Source of the DNA: Phyto melanocephala
Lineage: Eukaryota; Arthropoda; Insecta; Diptera; Rhinophoridae
DNA: 64,000 bases
Reading direction: 5' to 3'
Assembly: GCA_941918925.1 (NCBI GenBank)
Contig: OW799234.1
Coordinates: 43,616,412 to 43,680,411 of the forward strand
A program made the position numbers and the translations under genes. Every line of letters begins with the position of its first letter. Positions within the stretch are counted from its first letter, which is position 1. The notes below the pieces were generated by a model. That model saw nothing but the letters and a program-made list of their open reading frames with translations, was not told where the DNA came from and made no database searches. This document shows positions 11,456-21,140 of this stretch, one piece after another.

Positions 11456-12560
11456 ATTTATTATATCTTGACACAATACTTCACAGAATTGACAATAAAA
11501 TAATTTTTGACTGGTACAAAAAGGAAACAGCATCTGGCAGAATAATCAATTATAATTCAACGCAACCAAAATTCCAGATCATTAACACAGCTCGTAATCT
11601 CCTCCTTAGAGCATTAACTAATAGTGATGAACAATTTCATGAGAAAAATATAAAACGTGTAACGGATATTCTTATTAACAATAGTTTTCCGAAAAATCTT
11701 ATAAAAACGCTAATAAACACAGCAGTTAATGTATTAAGAAACAAAACACCAAATTCGAATGCTGAAAATTCTAATAAGATTTTTTGCAGCGTAAACTACA
11801 TACCTAAACTCACCAATAACAGAAATATAGTAAAAACGATAACAACTGACAAAGTAAACATTGCATATAAACCTAACAAAACATTAAAGACAATATTCAC
11901 ACAAACAAAAACACCAATAAATAAATTACAACAAAGTAATGTTGTTTATGAAATAGGCTGTAATGGAAACGACAAACAAAACTGGCACAACAAAACAAAA
12001 CAAACAAAACTGGCACAACAAAAAGAACACTAGAAAAAAGAATATTAGAACACCAAAAAGACATAACAAAGAAAAAAGAAACAACTGCACTTGCACAACA
12101 CATATTGGAAACAGGTCACTCAGCGAACTTTGATAATATACGAATTCTTGACAAAGTAAACAAAACAAAAAAACGTTACACAGTAGAAAGTCTAAGAATA
12201 CAACAAAATATAAATAAAACAATGAACCATAAGGAAGACACAGATAACATTAGCGCCAGCTACAGAGCAGTGTTAAATTAAAAACAGTAATATAATTTAA
12301 TAAATGTTTTGTTTAAGATTTGTATTGTTTTTAAGATGTTTTTTGTTTAATGTAATTCAATAAAATTATAAAAAACATATTTTAATGTAAGTTATTGTAT
12401 AAATATTTGTAAATGTGATATGTATACATGTAATGTTTTTGTTTTTTATTTAAATAGACAAAAAAATCCCTTGAAAAAGTCAACAAAAAATTGACGAAAC
12501 GTCGGGAATAAAATGTAACTAAATTGTTTTATTTACATTATAAACGTTAGGCCCTATTAG
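11456..12560 (+). mobile_element. Penelope-like element fragment 1 (GIY-YIG end)
   Basis: The plus strand encodes the C-terminal part of a Penelope-like element, inserted antisense in the LTR element's leader. A frame from about 11462 reads LDTILHRIDNKIIFDWYKKE, then FQIINTARNLLLRALTNSD, SVNYIPKLTN and VVYEIGCNG. A GIY-YIG endonuclease remnant follows, TGTTKRTLEKRILEHQKD, with a helix region through HILETGHSANFDNIRILDK to about 12281. A tandem duplication of roughly 27 bases near 11970-12025 shifts the frame exactly where the active-site Tyr region should lie. The RT core is absent (5' truncation). The 3' region extends to about 12560. Confidence 0.82.
12466..12510 (+). ncRNA. Candidate degenerate hammerhead-like motif of the Penelope-like element
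   Basis: Downstream of the endonuclease lies CCCTTGAAAAAGTC, a short loop, then TTGACGAAACGTCGGG. Penelope-like elements are known to carry minimal hammerhead ribozymes with a CUGANGA box and a GAAAC segment bracketing a short stem. Here GTCAA pairs with TTGAC and GAAACGTC is intact, but the first box reads TTGAAAA, two changes from the consensus. Sequence pattern only. Confidence 0.45.
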
Positions 12561-12840
12561 CTAATAAAAAACAACACAACAAATTAATTTAAAATATTGG
12601 CCAAAATTAATATATAACAATTTTGTTTATTGTTCACTAAAAATCACAACACTCTTAAAAGGATAAGTCTGCTTTCCTGTTCATTTTATATTTTTAATTT
12701 TCTTTACACAGTTTTATATTTTTATTATTTTTTTTGTCACTTGAAATGTTTTTTTTTTATTTTTTCTCCTTTTAAAAAGGATACTTATTTTTTAGATCAC
12801 TCGATCAAATCCTTTGTTCTCAGGATTTATGCGATGGAGG

Positions 12841-12858
12841 ATCCCGGTTGAGCCCCCA
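12841..12858 (-). promoter_or_regulatory. Primer-binding site, tRNA-Pro-like
   Basis: Directly inside the 5' LTR the minus strand reads TGGGGGCTCAACCGGGAT, which differs at two positions from the well-known tRNA-Pro primer site of mammalian gammaretroviruses. Its position and the initial TGG support its being the primer-binding site. Confidence 0.7.
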
Positions 12859-13387
12859 GTTAAATTATGTTTGGTTTATTTAATTAAAAAAAAACTTTTT
12901 ATTTTTTCTTAAATTATGTTTTATTAAATATTTTATTACGTTATGCCTACACAGGGACCCGCTCGTGGCTGGTGTATGATCCGGCTATTTTAGTGTGTGT
13001 TTTTGAACTGCCTATTACAATATTTCCAAGGTATCTTAAATACTAATTTTGTCACTACAATCATACAATTATTTGAAGTAAATCTTAAGTGGTAAGCAAA
13101 AATTTATTTGGTTTAATATTACAATTTTGTCTACTTATTAGCAATTTTAAATTGTTAATTCAACATTCCCACAGAACTGCTTCAATAATAAATTTCTCAG
13201 AATTCCGTCTGTGAACGTTTCTATGCAACTCGTGTGACTTATTCAAAAGTCGAAAACAAAAGTTTAGAGTTACAAACTCAAACTAAATGAAATAACTTTA
13301 GCAGACGCAATGTCAGCATAAATAAAATAAAGCGTGTGACTTATTTTGAAAATATAATTTTAAGGGATGTTACCTCATACCTTAACT
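12858..13387 (-). repeat. 5' LTR of the errantivirus-like element
   Basis: A 530-bp LTR with AGTTAA...TTAACT ends, lacking 13 bases present in its partner. Adjacent TATA at 13388-13391 matches the one at the other end. Confidence 0.92.
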
Positions 13388-13391
13388 TATA

Positions 13392-13801
13392 CTTACATTA
13401 TTTTTTTTTTTTAGGTTAAGGATTACTCCAATGGAGGTTCTAGTATACTACCAATCGACCTATACCTTCGTATAGGAAGCCGGAATTTCTGAATTGGACT
13501 CCTTATATAAAAATCATGTGGAACCCCTGCAAATTCACTTTTTTGTCATAGATTTTTTTGCTGGGTATTTATTGGTTATGCAACGAATATTAATTTTTAA
13601 GGATTCGCGAATGCAAATATTTACGGACGATAAATACGACGCAAATACAAATGCGAACATTCAATTAAAAATTTAGATCCGCAAAGCGGAATTTTGGTAG
13701 CTAAGTTGTCGAAAGAGTCGCACACACTTTTATTATCGTTTGCATCTAATGTAATATTCCTAAAAATTATTGCAATTTAATTTAATTTAAATAATAAAAT
13801 A
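13392..13801. other. Non-coding stretch with a short hairpin repeat
   Basis: No convincing gene. TCGACCTATACCTTCGTATA (about 13457) recurs in the tandem repeats near 30575 and 30690. GAACCCCTGCAAATTCACTT (about 13520) followed by TGTCATAGATTTTTTTGCT recurs at about 45755. A 60-codon frame at 13494 spans that repeat and is not considered a gene. Confidence 0.6.
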
Positions 13802-14032
13802 AAGTAAGAGTGCTATATTCAGCCGTGCCGAATCTTATATACCCTTCACAACGTGTAGCAGTAACAATTGTTTGTATCACCATTCATATGAAATATGTAC
13901 ATACATATAAAAAACATATGTATATATAAAAAAACATCCCATTGTAAAATTTTAATTGAGTTTACGTATGTATGTTTCAAAAAAAAAAAAAAATTAAACA
14001 TAAAAATAAAAAAAATATATAAATATAAATAA

Positions 14033-16778
14033 CTAGCATTTAACCCGCTACTTCGTTAGCGCAGTTCTTACTATTTATTGAATACTCAAGTTCTATTTAT
14101 AATTATTAAATATTTTTGGTTCAATTTATGAAAATTTGTATCTCTGATTCAATCTACTTAGAAAAATAAAAAGTAGAGTAAGGATATATCGGGCATATAT
14201 TTCCTTACTAAAAGCAAGACAAATGCTACTGAGTTTCAAAAATTAAGATTCATATTTTGCAAAAATTACCCTAAAAATAATAAAAGTAACATTTTTCCTT
14301 CACTTAAACTTCCACTTGGTTTATTATTACCTTTATTCAGAATTCAATACAATATACATATAAAAAATGAGAAAAAGTAATTTTAGTCGTCCGTAATATT
14401 AGGATTTAGACCTCGGATCAAAAAACACTAATTTTAAGAAAATCCAAAGAGTACAATAAAAATGCGAAAAGGCTTTTTTGTGTCTCCAATATCATTTTAA
14501 TTTTCAAATTGAATCAACAATCCTTTACTTCACTATTTTAGCTTTATAAACGTAGGAAATACAAAAAGTCCCATTAAAATTCAAAAAAGTACCTTGTTGG
14601 TCGCCCATAACATTTTTAGTCTCACCTGGAATCAATAGTCCTTGATTGTACAATCCTACCTTCATAAACGTAGAAAATACAAAAAGTACCATAAAAACTA
14701 AAAAAAGTACCTTTTTTGGTCGACCATAACATTTTCAGTCTCACATTGTATCAATAGCCACTAATTTCAAAATTCTAGCTTCGCAAACGTTGAAAATACA
14801 AAAAGTACCATTAAAATTCAAAAAAGTACATTTTTCGTGCCCCATAACATTTTTAGTCTCACTTAGAATCAATAGTCCTTGATTGTATAATCCTATCTTT
14901 ATAAACGTAGAAAATACAAAAAGTACCATAAAAATTCAAAAAAGTACCTTTTTGGTCGCCCATAACATTTTTAGTCTCACCTTGTATCAATAGTCTCTAG
15001 TTTCAAAATTCTAGCTTCGCAAACTTTGAAAATACAAAAAGTACCATAAAAATTCAAAAAAGTACCTTTTTGGTCGACCAAAACATTTTTAGTCTCACCT
15101 TGTATCAATAGTCACTAATTTCAAAATTCTAGCTTCGCAAACGTTGAAAATACAAAAAGTACCATTAAAATTCAAAAAAGTAAATTTTTCGTGCCCCATA
15201 ACATTTTTAGTCTCACTTAGAATCAATAGTCCTTGATTGTATAATCCTATCTTTATAAACGTAGAAAATACCAAAAGTACCATACAAATTCAAAAAAGTA
15301 CCTTTTTGGTCGCCCATAACATTTTTAGTCTCACCTGAAATCAATAGTCCTTGATACCGTCATAAACGTAGCAAATACAAAAAGTACCTTTTTAGTCGAC
15401 CATAACATTTTCAGTCTCACCTTGTATCAACAACCACTAATTTCAAAATTCTAGCTTCGCAAACGTAGAAAATACATAAAGTACCATAAAAATTCAAAAA
15501 AGTACCTTTTTGATCGACCATAACATTTTCTGTCTCACCTTGTATATATATATAGCCACTAATTTCAAAATTCACAAACGTTGAAAATACAAAAATTACC
15601 ATACAAATTCAAAAAAGTACCTTTTTGGTCACCCATAACATTTTCAGTCTCACTTGGAATCAATAGTCCTTGATTGTACAATCCTACCTTCATAAACGTA
15701 GAAAATACAAAAAGTACCATAAAAATTCAAAAAAGTACCTTTTTGGTCGACCATAACATTTTCAGTCTCACCTTGTACAATAGCCACTAATTTCAAAATT
15801 CTAGCTTCGCAAACGTTGAAAATACAAAAAGTACCATAGAAAAGCGAAAAAGTACATTTTTGGTCCAAGTTCTAAATTCCAAGTTTAAAATCTTCAAATA
15901 TCTAAGTAACAAAATATTTTAATAGACATGATTTAAAGTCAGTAAATCTACTCTTTTTTGCAAAAAAGTAATTATGTTCTAAAAAGTACCAAACTCTTTT
16001 CCCGATTTTTCCCCTTTCTGCCCTGTTATGAATGTGTTTCAATTTTTACTAAATTACATAATTTTTTATGTCTGGTGAAATCCCAATTATAAATTTTGTG
16101 AAAATTGGCCGTCAAATTAGGAATTACATACATTTTATGGAATTTTCCCCTTTTTGGTACCTTTTTTTGTCCCCAAAGAGGTTTGCAAAAATTTCACCTT
16201 AATATTTGTCCACATTCTATTAGGCAATAATAATGATCAAATTTTGTCCCATTGAATAATATTAGAAAAGTTTCTTTTAAAAAAAGTACCGAAAAAAGAA
16301 AAAATTTTTACCCCTTATACATGCGAATTTGAAAAAAGTGCGGAATTCTTATTAATATTTTTTGGCGGACTACTTAAAACAGTTTAAATTTTTTTTCTAG
16401 CTATATGTGTTTGGAAGTTACATAGGGCACCAAAAAAGTACCAAATTACAGTTTTTACCCGTTTTTTCCCCTTAGGGGTTGAAAATTCAAAAAAAGGCCA
16501 GACACCTGTCAGCTTATTTTTTTTTTTGCAAATTCCAATTCTTTTTCAATTTTATTTGTATCGTTTTTAGTTTAGCAGATATAAGATCACCGATTTTACC
16601 CGTTTTTACCCTTTTTTACCCCCTTAAAGTACGAATTTCCAAAAATCCCTTCTTAGTGGAGCTATACATCGAAAGAGGAACCGATTGTCCAAATTTCATG
16701 TCTCTAGCTATTTGCGTTTGGGCTGTGCGATGATAATCAGTCAGTCAGTCAGTCACGTTACTCTTTTATATATATAGA
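14033..16778 (-). mobile_element. Non-autonomous Helitron (2.7 kb) with tandem array
   Basis: On the minus strand the element starts TCTATATATATAAAAGAGTA after an A and ends GCGGGTTAAATGCTAG before a T. These are the 5'-TC and 3'-CTRR ends and A^T insertion site expected of Helitrons. A short inverted pair upstream of the CTAG (CTAACGAAGTAGCGGGTTA) could form the terminal hairpin. No Rep/helicase is encoded. The interior holds an 11-copy 118-bp array and pyrimidine-rich filler with repeated AAAAAGTACC. The same 3' end occurs at 45983-46135. Confidence 0.85.
14560..15870 (+). repeat. 118-bp tandem array of two alternating unit types
   Basis: CATAACATTT (or a close variant) starts units at 14606, 14725, 14843, 14961, 15079, 15197, 15315, 15401, 15519, 15634 and 15752, nearly all 118 bases apart; one unit is shortened to 86. 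Units fall in two types: A contains CCTTGATTGTACAATCC, B contains CACTAATTTCAAAATTCTAG. The order is A B A B B A A' B B A B, so the array grew partly by dimers. Each unit ends with AAAAAGTACCTTTTTGGTCG. The short minus-strand frames in it are by-products of the repeat. Confidence 0.93.
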
Positions 16779-17427
16779 TATATAAAATGAAAATTTTTTT
16801 TGGTTCAGCTGGTATTCGACGCCACGTTCCCTCTAACTAACCAGTATACCACGTTTGTAAGTATGCAACTATGTTGTTATTGTGGAAAAAAAGAGGTGGT
16901 CGTGGTTTTTTGCTCATATCTTTTATCTTTTTTTTTATCTTTTTTTTTTGATTTTTAATAGCGATTCATTCCCGGATATCTCCAAAAGATTGATACCATA
17001 CACATATAGTTGCTTCTAAAAATTGATTTCAACCAACACACGAACAGACGGGCAGACGGACAGGGCTTTATCGACTCCTCTATTCATAAGCTTTCAGAAA
17101 ATATATACTTTATGGGGTCGGAAATGAAAATTGTGGAAATTACAAACGGAATGACAAAGCTATATATACCCTTGTGCACCACAGGTGAAGGGTATAAAAA
17201 AATTAAGTATATGACATCTCCGAAATAATAAAAAAGCACTTAAAAATAAAAGAAAACGCACCGAGCACTGACTGAAAATTTTCCGCTCTAAAAATTTAAA
17301 AAAAAACACTAAAAATAATGCTAAAATCACAGAGTTAACAACGCTGCTGAGTATTTTTAAAGTTTATGCTGGACATTTTTAACTTGTAAATTTAACTGTG
17401 AAAAAATATGATTTCAAAAGTAAACAA

Positions 17428-18115
17428 AACAAGTAACAGTGCTATATTCGGCCGTGCCGAATCTTATATACCCTTCACAACGTGTAGTCATGCAATAACA
17501 ATTGTTTGTATCACCATTCATCCCATATAAAATACGTGCATACGTACACGTTAGAATAAATGTGGCATCGAATCCCAGCTGAGCCAAAAAAATTTTATTT
17601 TATTTATATATATTATTTATATTTTATTATTTTTTTTTTATATTTTTTTAAAATTTTTTTTTAAATTTTTTAAAATTTTTTTTTTGTAGTTTCTTTTATT
17701 ATTTTTTTCTTATTTTTAATATTTTTTTTTTTTAATTTTTTTTGTTTGGTATGTTTTTTACATGTATGTATGTATGTCTGTTGTTGTTGTAATTGTGAAA
17801 AAAAACGAGGTGGTCGTGGTTTTTTGCTCATATCTCAGAAAGTTATGGTGCGATTGTGCTGAATTTCAATAGCGATTCATTCCTGGATATTTCCAAGAGA
17901 TTGATACCATATACAGATCTGAGGAACATATAGTTGCTTCTAAAAGTTGATTTCAACCAACACACGGACAGACGGTTAGGGCTTAATCGACTCCTCTATT
18001 CATAAGCTTTCAGAAAATATATATTTTATGGGGTCGGAAATGAAAATTGTAGAAATTACAAACGGAATGACAAAGCTATATATACCCTTGTGCACCACAG
18101 GTGAAGGGTATAAAA
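17428..18115 (-). mobile_element. DINE-1/INE-1-like element, copy C (complete)
   Basis: Complete copy of about 690 bp from AACAAGTAACAGTGCTATAT with hairpin TTCGGCCGTGCCGAA, through the tRNA-like piece and A/T core, to CTATATATACCCTTGTGCAC and GTGAAGGGTATAAA. TTTATGGGGTCGGAAATGAA in the body resembles the TTCCGACCCCATAAAGTATA block I recall from Drosophila INE-1. Confidence 0.88.
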
Positions 18116-18165
18116 AGCAGTCGTAATTCAGCTCAAACAGAAACAGTAAATAAAAAACCCTCGAG

Positions 18166-19255
18166 AGATTTAGTGTCTTACGCAGGTCACATAAATCAAT
18201 TATGTTAACAGTTAAAATTATCAGAAATGAATGATCAATTTAAATGTCTAGTTTTGTGTGTGGTGTACAATCTCACTCAGATGTGAAGGTTTGAATGAAA
18301 TCTTTGTCAATTTTGGAAGATGATTTGAGTCAGACAGTCAATAAATTAGTAACAACAGCTCAGAGAATGATGAATTTAAAACACAATGCTGTTATGGTCG
18401 AGAATAATACAACATTCGTCAATACCGTTAAATCTAAATCAAATTTAAATAATTTTTAACAAGAAGATAAAAAGAACATTCCTATAACTCCATGTTGGAA
18501 TTGTGGTTCATTGCATTATTCCAAATACTGTAATTTCATTAATCACAAGTGCAGTCAATGTATTGTTGTCGGTTATAAAGAAGGATACTGCAAAACTTCA
18601 GGTAAAAGCAGTTCATATCAAACTAAATTTCTATATAGGAAGAAAAACAAGAATCACAAGATAAAATCAAGTTCTCCGTAATATAATGTCGAAGTTAACA
18701 AAATTTCTCATGCATCAAGACGTAAATATGTCAACGTCGATATACAACTTTTGCCTTTAATTCGATGTAATCCTGGTTTTGATTTTGACACCGCCTCAGA
18801 CATATCAATGATTGAAAAATCACTTTGGCTTAAAATGGAGAAACCAGAAAAGCGATCTTTAATCGTTACGTAACAAGTGCTTCTAATAACAAAATTACAC
18901 TGTTAGCTGAATTTGATTGTCAAGTCAGACTTAAAGGTGAAGTAGTTTTTCCATAGTAGAAATTGATACGCTTTTTATATTTGGTACAGATTTATGTGAT
19001 ATATTTCGCATATGGGTAAAACCGCTAAATAAGATTTGCTGTCAAATCAAGCAAGATGAGGTCAGCTCAGATATCTTAAATAAAATAAGAGAAGACAAAA
19101 TGCACGGAATTATAAATGATGTTAAACCAATTAATAATGAAATTACCCGTTTATATTCATTAAAAATAATTTCGCCCGTTGATTTGTTTGAATGTTACTG
19201 TAAAAAAGCCAATTGGAAAAATCCGTATTTGAGGGTATTACTCGACTAGATTTAA
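18166..19255 (+). pseudogene. Gag-protease fragment of a second Ty3/gypsy lineage
   Basis: Broken frames give a Gag C-terminus (LVTTAQRMMNLKHNAVMVEN near 18340-18410), then a double zinc knuckle: CWNCGSLHYSKYC and HKCSQCIVVGYKEGYC at 18500-18595. A protease remnant follows, FDFDTASDISMIEKSLW (about 18780-18830), then FIFGTDLCDIF and the spacer before RT. It resembles gypsy elements of the K02A2.6-like type rather than the errantiviruses nearby. RT is missing here; an RNase H piece of the same style lies at 28770-28930. Confidence 0.7.
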
Positions 19256-20025
19256 AGCGGCATATCAATAAAAAAGTGCCATAAAATTTGCAAATTTACT
19301 TTTATCTTTTACCAAAATGGGAGTGAGATGCAAGACTATAGAAGACAGTGATTCGAGAGCTTTTAATCCAACCATAACTGTTTTACGATTACCAGGGCTG
19401 CCAACTTTTTAATTTCAATATCCATCTCTTTTCGCAAATGTAATTTTGACGCTGTTAGCAAAATAGGTCTGTAGTATCTATCTCTCCAGGTAAATTATAC
19501 GGCCTCTTGATTGTGCCGGAAATCACTGTCAAAATAATTTTAAATATTTAATTAATAAAATTGAAATAAAATAATCTAAAAAAATGTTTTAGAAATACAA
19601 ATGAGTATAAAATTATACAAATGAGTACTTTCAGAGTACAGAACTTGAAAAGAGTACGGTTTGCGAAAAAAAGAGTACAAAACTCAGTAAATGAGTATAG
19701 TTGGTCACCTTGTAAACATATTCATCAAATGAACAATTTCAGAATGCCACTTAATAATATGTTGAAAGAAAACGTTAAATTTGATTTGTTGTTAACACAT
19801 TTGCTCTTGTAGTGTCCTACTACATAATGCAGACTTCATACTTATTTACTTATGTATTTGTTTTAAACTCTGTACGTTCATTACTTTACTCCTAAAGATT
19901 TGATGGTTTGTGAATATGTATTTCTCAAAATATCTAGGTCAAAAGGTTTAGAACATTTCATAAACAAAACATAACATTTCATATTCAATAATGTATTATG
20001 TAATAAGTTATGCTTAGATATGGTT
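19256..20025. other. No gene; decayed repeat sequence
   Basis: Nothing recognisable is encoded. A block from 19808 (GTAGTGTCCTACTACATAAT through TTATGTATTTGTTTTAAACT) of about 80 bases is repeated at 28548, where it follows a purine-rich tract, so it may be an LTR edge. GAGTAC-rich sequence at 19600-19700 resembles the AAAGTACC filler of the Helitron at 14-16.7 kb. Confidence 0.55.
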
Positions 20026-20400
20026 TTTATACCCATCACACAGTGAAAAAGGGTATATATAGGTTTGTCATTCCGTGTGAAATTTCTACAATTTTCATTT
20101 CCGACCCCACAAAGTGTATATTTTCTGAAAGCTTATGAATAGGGGAGTCGATTAAGCTCTGTCAGTCTGTCCGTGTGTATGTTGAAATCAACTTTTTGAA
20201 GGCCCCCGACATCACCAAGACCCGCGTGAGGTATTAAAATATCAAAAATATTCGGGTGCAGATCGGTATTGAAAATCAGAAAAATCTGTACATAAACAAC
20301 TGAGATATGAGCAAAAACCACGACCACCTCGTTTTTTTTACAACAACACACACCGGATGAACGTAGGTTCGAATCCCAGTTAAGGCAAAAAAAATTATTT
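20026..20400 (+). mobile_element. DINE-1/INE-1-like element, copy D (3'-truncated)
   Basis: Starts TTTATACCCATCACACAGTG with the terminal stem (ATACCC...GGGTAT) and proceeds through CATTTCCGACCCCACAAAGT, the GTCTGTCC stretch and CACGACCACCTCG. It ends at the tRNA-like GGTTCGAATCCCAGTTAAGG and A/T run. The hairpin end is missing because the next copy starts immediately. Confidence 0.85.
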
Positions 20401-20417
20401 TTTTTTATTTAAAATTT

Positions 20418-20840
20418 ATTATACCCTTCACACAGTGAAAAAGGGTATATATAGGTTTGTCATTCCGTGTGAAATTTCTACAATTTTCATTTCCGACCCC
20501 ATATATTTTCTGAAAGCTTATGAATAGGGGAGTCGATTAAGCCCTGTCTTAAGTCTGTCCGTCTGACCGTCTGTCCGTGTGTATGTTGAAATCAACTTTT
20601 TGAAGCCCCCCGACATCGCTTGGACTCAGGTGAGGTATTAAAATATCAGAAATATTCGGGAGTAGATCGAATCAGAAACATCGGTACATAAACAACTGAG
20701 ATATGAGCAAAAACCCACGACCACCTCGATTTTTTGTTCACAAAAACAACATTACAACAACAACATACATACATAGAAACGTGTATACAGGTTAGAGAAA
20801 ACGTGGCATCAAATCCCAGCTGAGCCAAAAATAAAATTTT
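20418..20840 (+). mobile_element. DINE-1/INE-1-like element, copy E (3'-truncated)
   Basis: Second head-to-tail copy, starting TTATACCCTTCACACAGTGA and ending at CCCAGCTGAGCCAAAAATAA. Its body includes GGAGTAGATCGAATCAGAAA, with a short deletion relative to other copies. Confidence 0.85.
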
Positions 20841-21140
20841 TTTGAAATTCAGCACAATCGCCCCATAACTTTCTGAGATATGAGCAAAAAACCACGACCA
20901 CCTCGTTTTTTTTCACAATTACAACAACAACATACATACATAGATACATGTAAAAAACATACCAAACAAAAAAATTACAAAAAAAATATATTAAAAATAA
21001 GAAAAAAATAATAAAGAAAACTACAAAAAAAAAATTTAAAAAAAAATTTAAAAAAATTTTTTAAAACTTTTTCTAAAAAAATTTTTTAAAAAAATTTAAA
21101 AAAAATATAAAAAAAAATAATAAAATATAAATAATATATC
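20841..21140 (+). mobile_element. DINE-like fragment interrupted by LINE copy 2
   Basis: Third tandem piece: GAAATTCAGCACAATCGCCC, CCACGACCACCTCGTTTTTT, the ACAACAACATACATACATAG microsatellite and a long A-rich core, cut at about 21141 by the 3' end of the minus-strand LINE. Its sequence is closest to copy C. Confidence 0.75.

Larger units (their letters stand above)
7238..13387 (-). mobile_element. Errantivirus-like LTR retrotransposon with both LTRs, internally deleted
   Basis: Two nearly identical direct repeats (7238-7780 and 12858-13387) flank gag and pol read on the minus strand. The LTRs have AGTTAA...TTAACT ends and the element is bounded on both sides by TATA (7234-7237 and 13388-13391), the target preference known for gypsy/17.6/297 errantiviruses. 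From the 5' LTR (right side): primer-binding site, AT-rich leader with a Penelope-like insertion, gag, protease, RT, a deletion removing most of RNase H and integrase, a short coding tail, polypurine tract, 3' LTR. Near identity of the LTRs implies recent insertion, but it is defective. Confidence 0.9.
13802..17197 (-). mobile_element. DINE-1/INE-1-like element, copy B, split by a Helitron
   Basis: The hairpin end is at the left (GTAAGAGTGCTATATTCAGC) and the other end at the right (CTATATATACCCTTGTGCAC then GTGAAGGGTATAAA). The two halves, 13802-14032 and 16779-17197, join in the A/T-rich core, where a Helitron occupies 14033-16778. Confidence 0.85.

Noticed and set aside
11897..12222. Minus-strand Cys/Phe-rich ORFs
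   Set aside because: They lie antisense to the Penelope-like coding sequence, which fully explains the region; composition follows the opposite strand.
14741..15868. Series of similar minus-strand ORFs of about 60-70 codons
   Set aside because: They are the same frame repeated in the 118-bp tandem array; no start, codon or family support.
14560..15870. CRISPR-like array
   Set aside because: Units are long (118 bp) contiguous tandem repeats without unique spacers, inside a eukaryotic Helitron.
20646..20855. Short ORFs across DINE copies (also 20133-20351, 26717-27013, 41697-41975, 47613-47891)
   Set aside because: The same antisense frame recurs in each DINE copy and carries shifts; repeats without evidence of translation.
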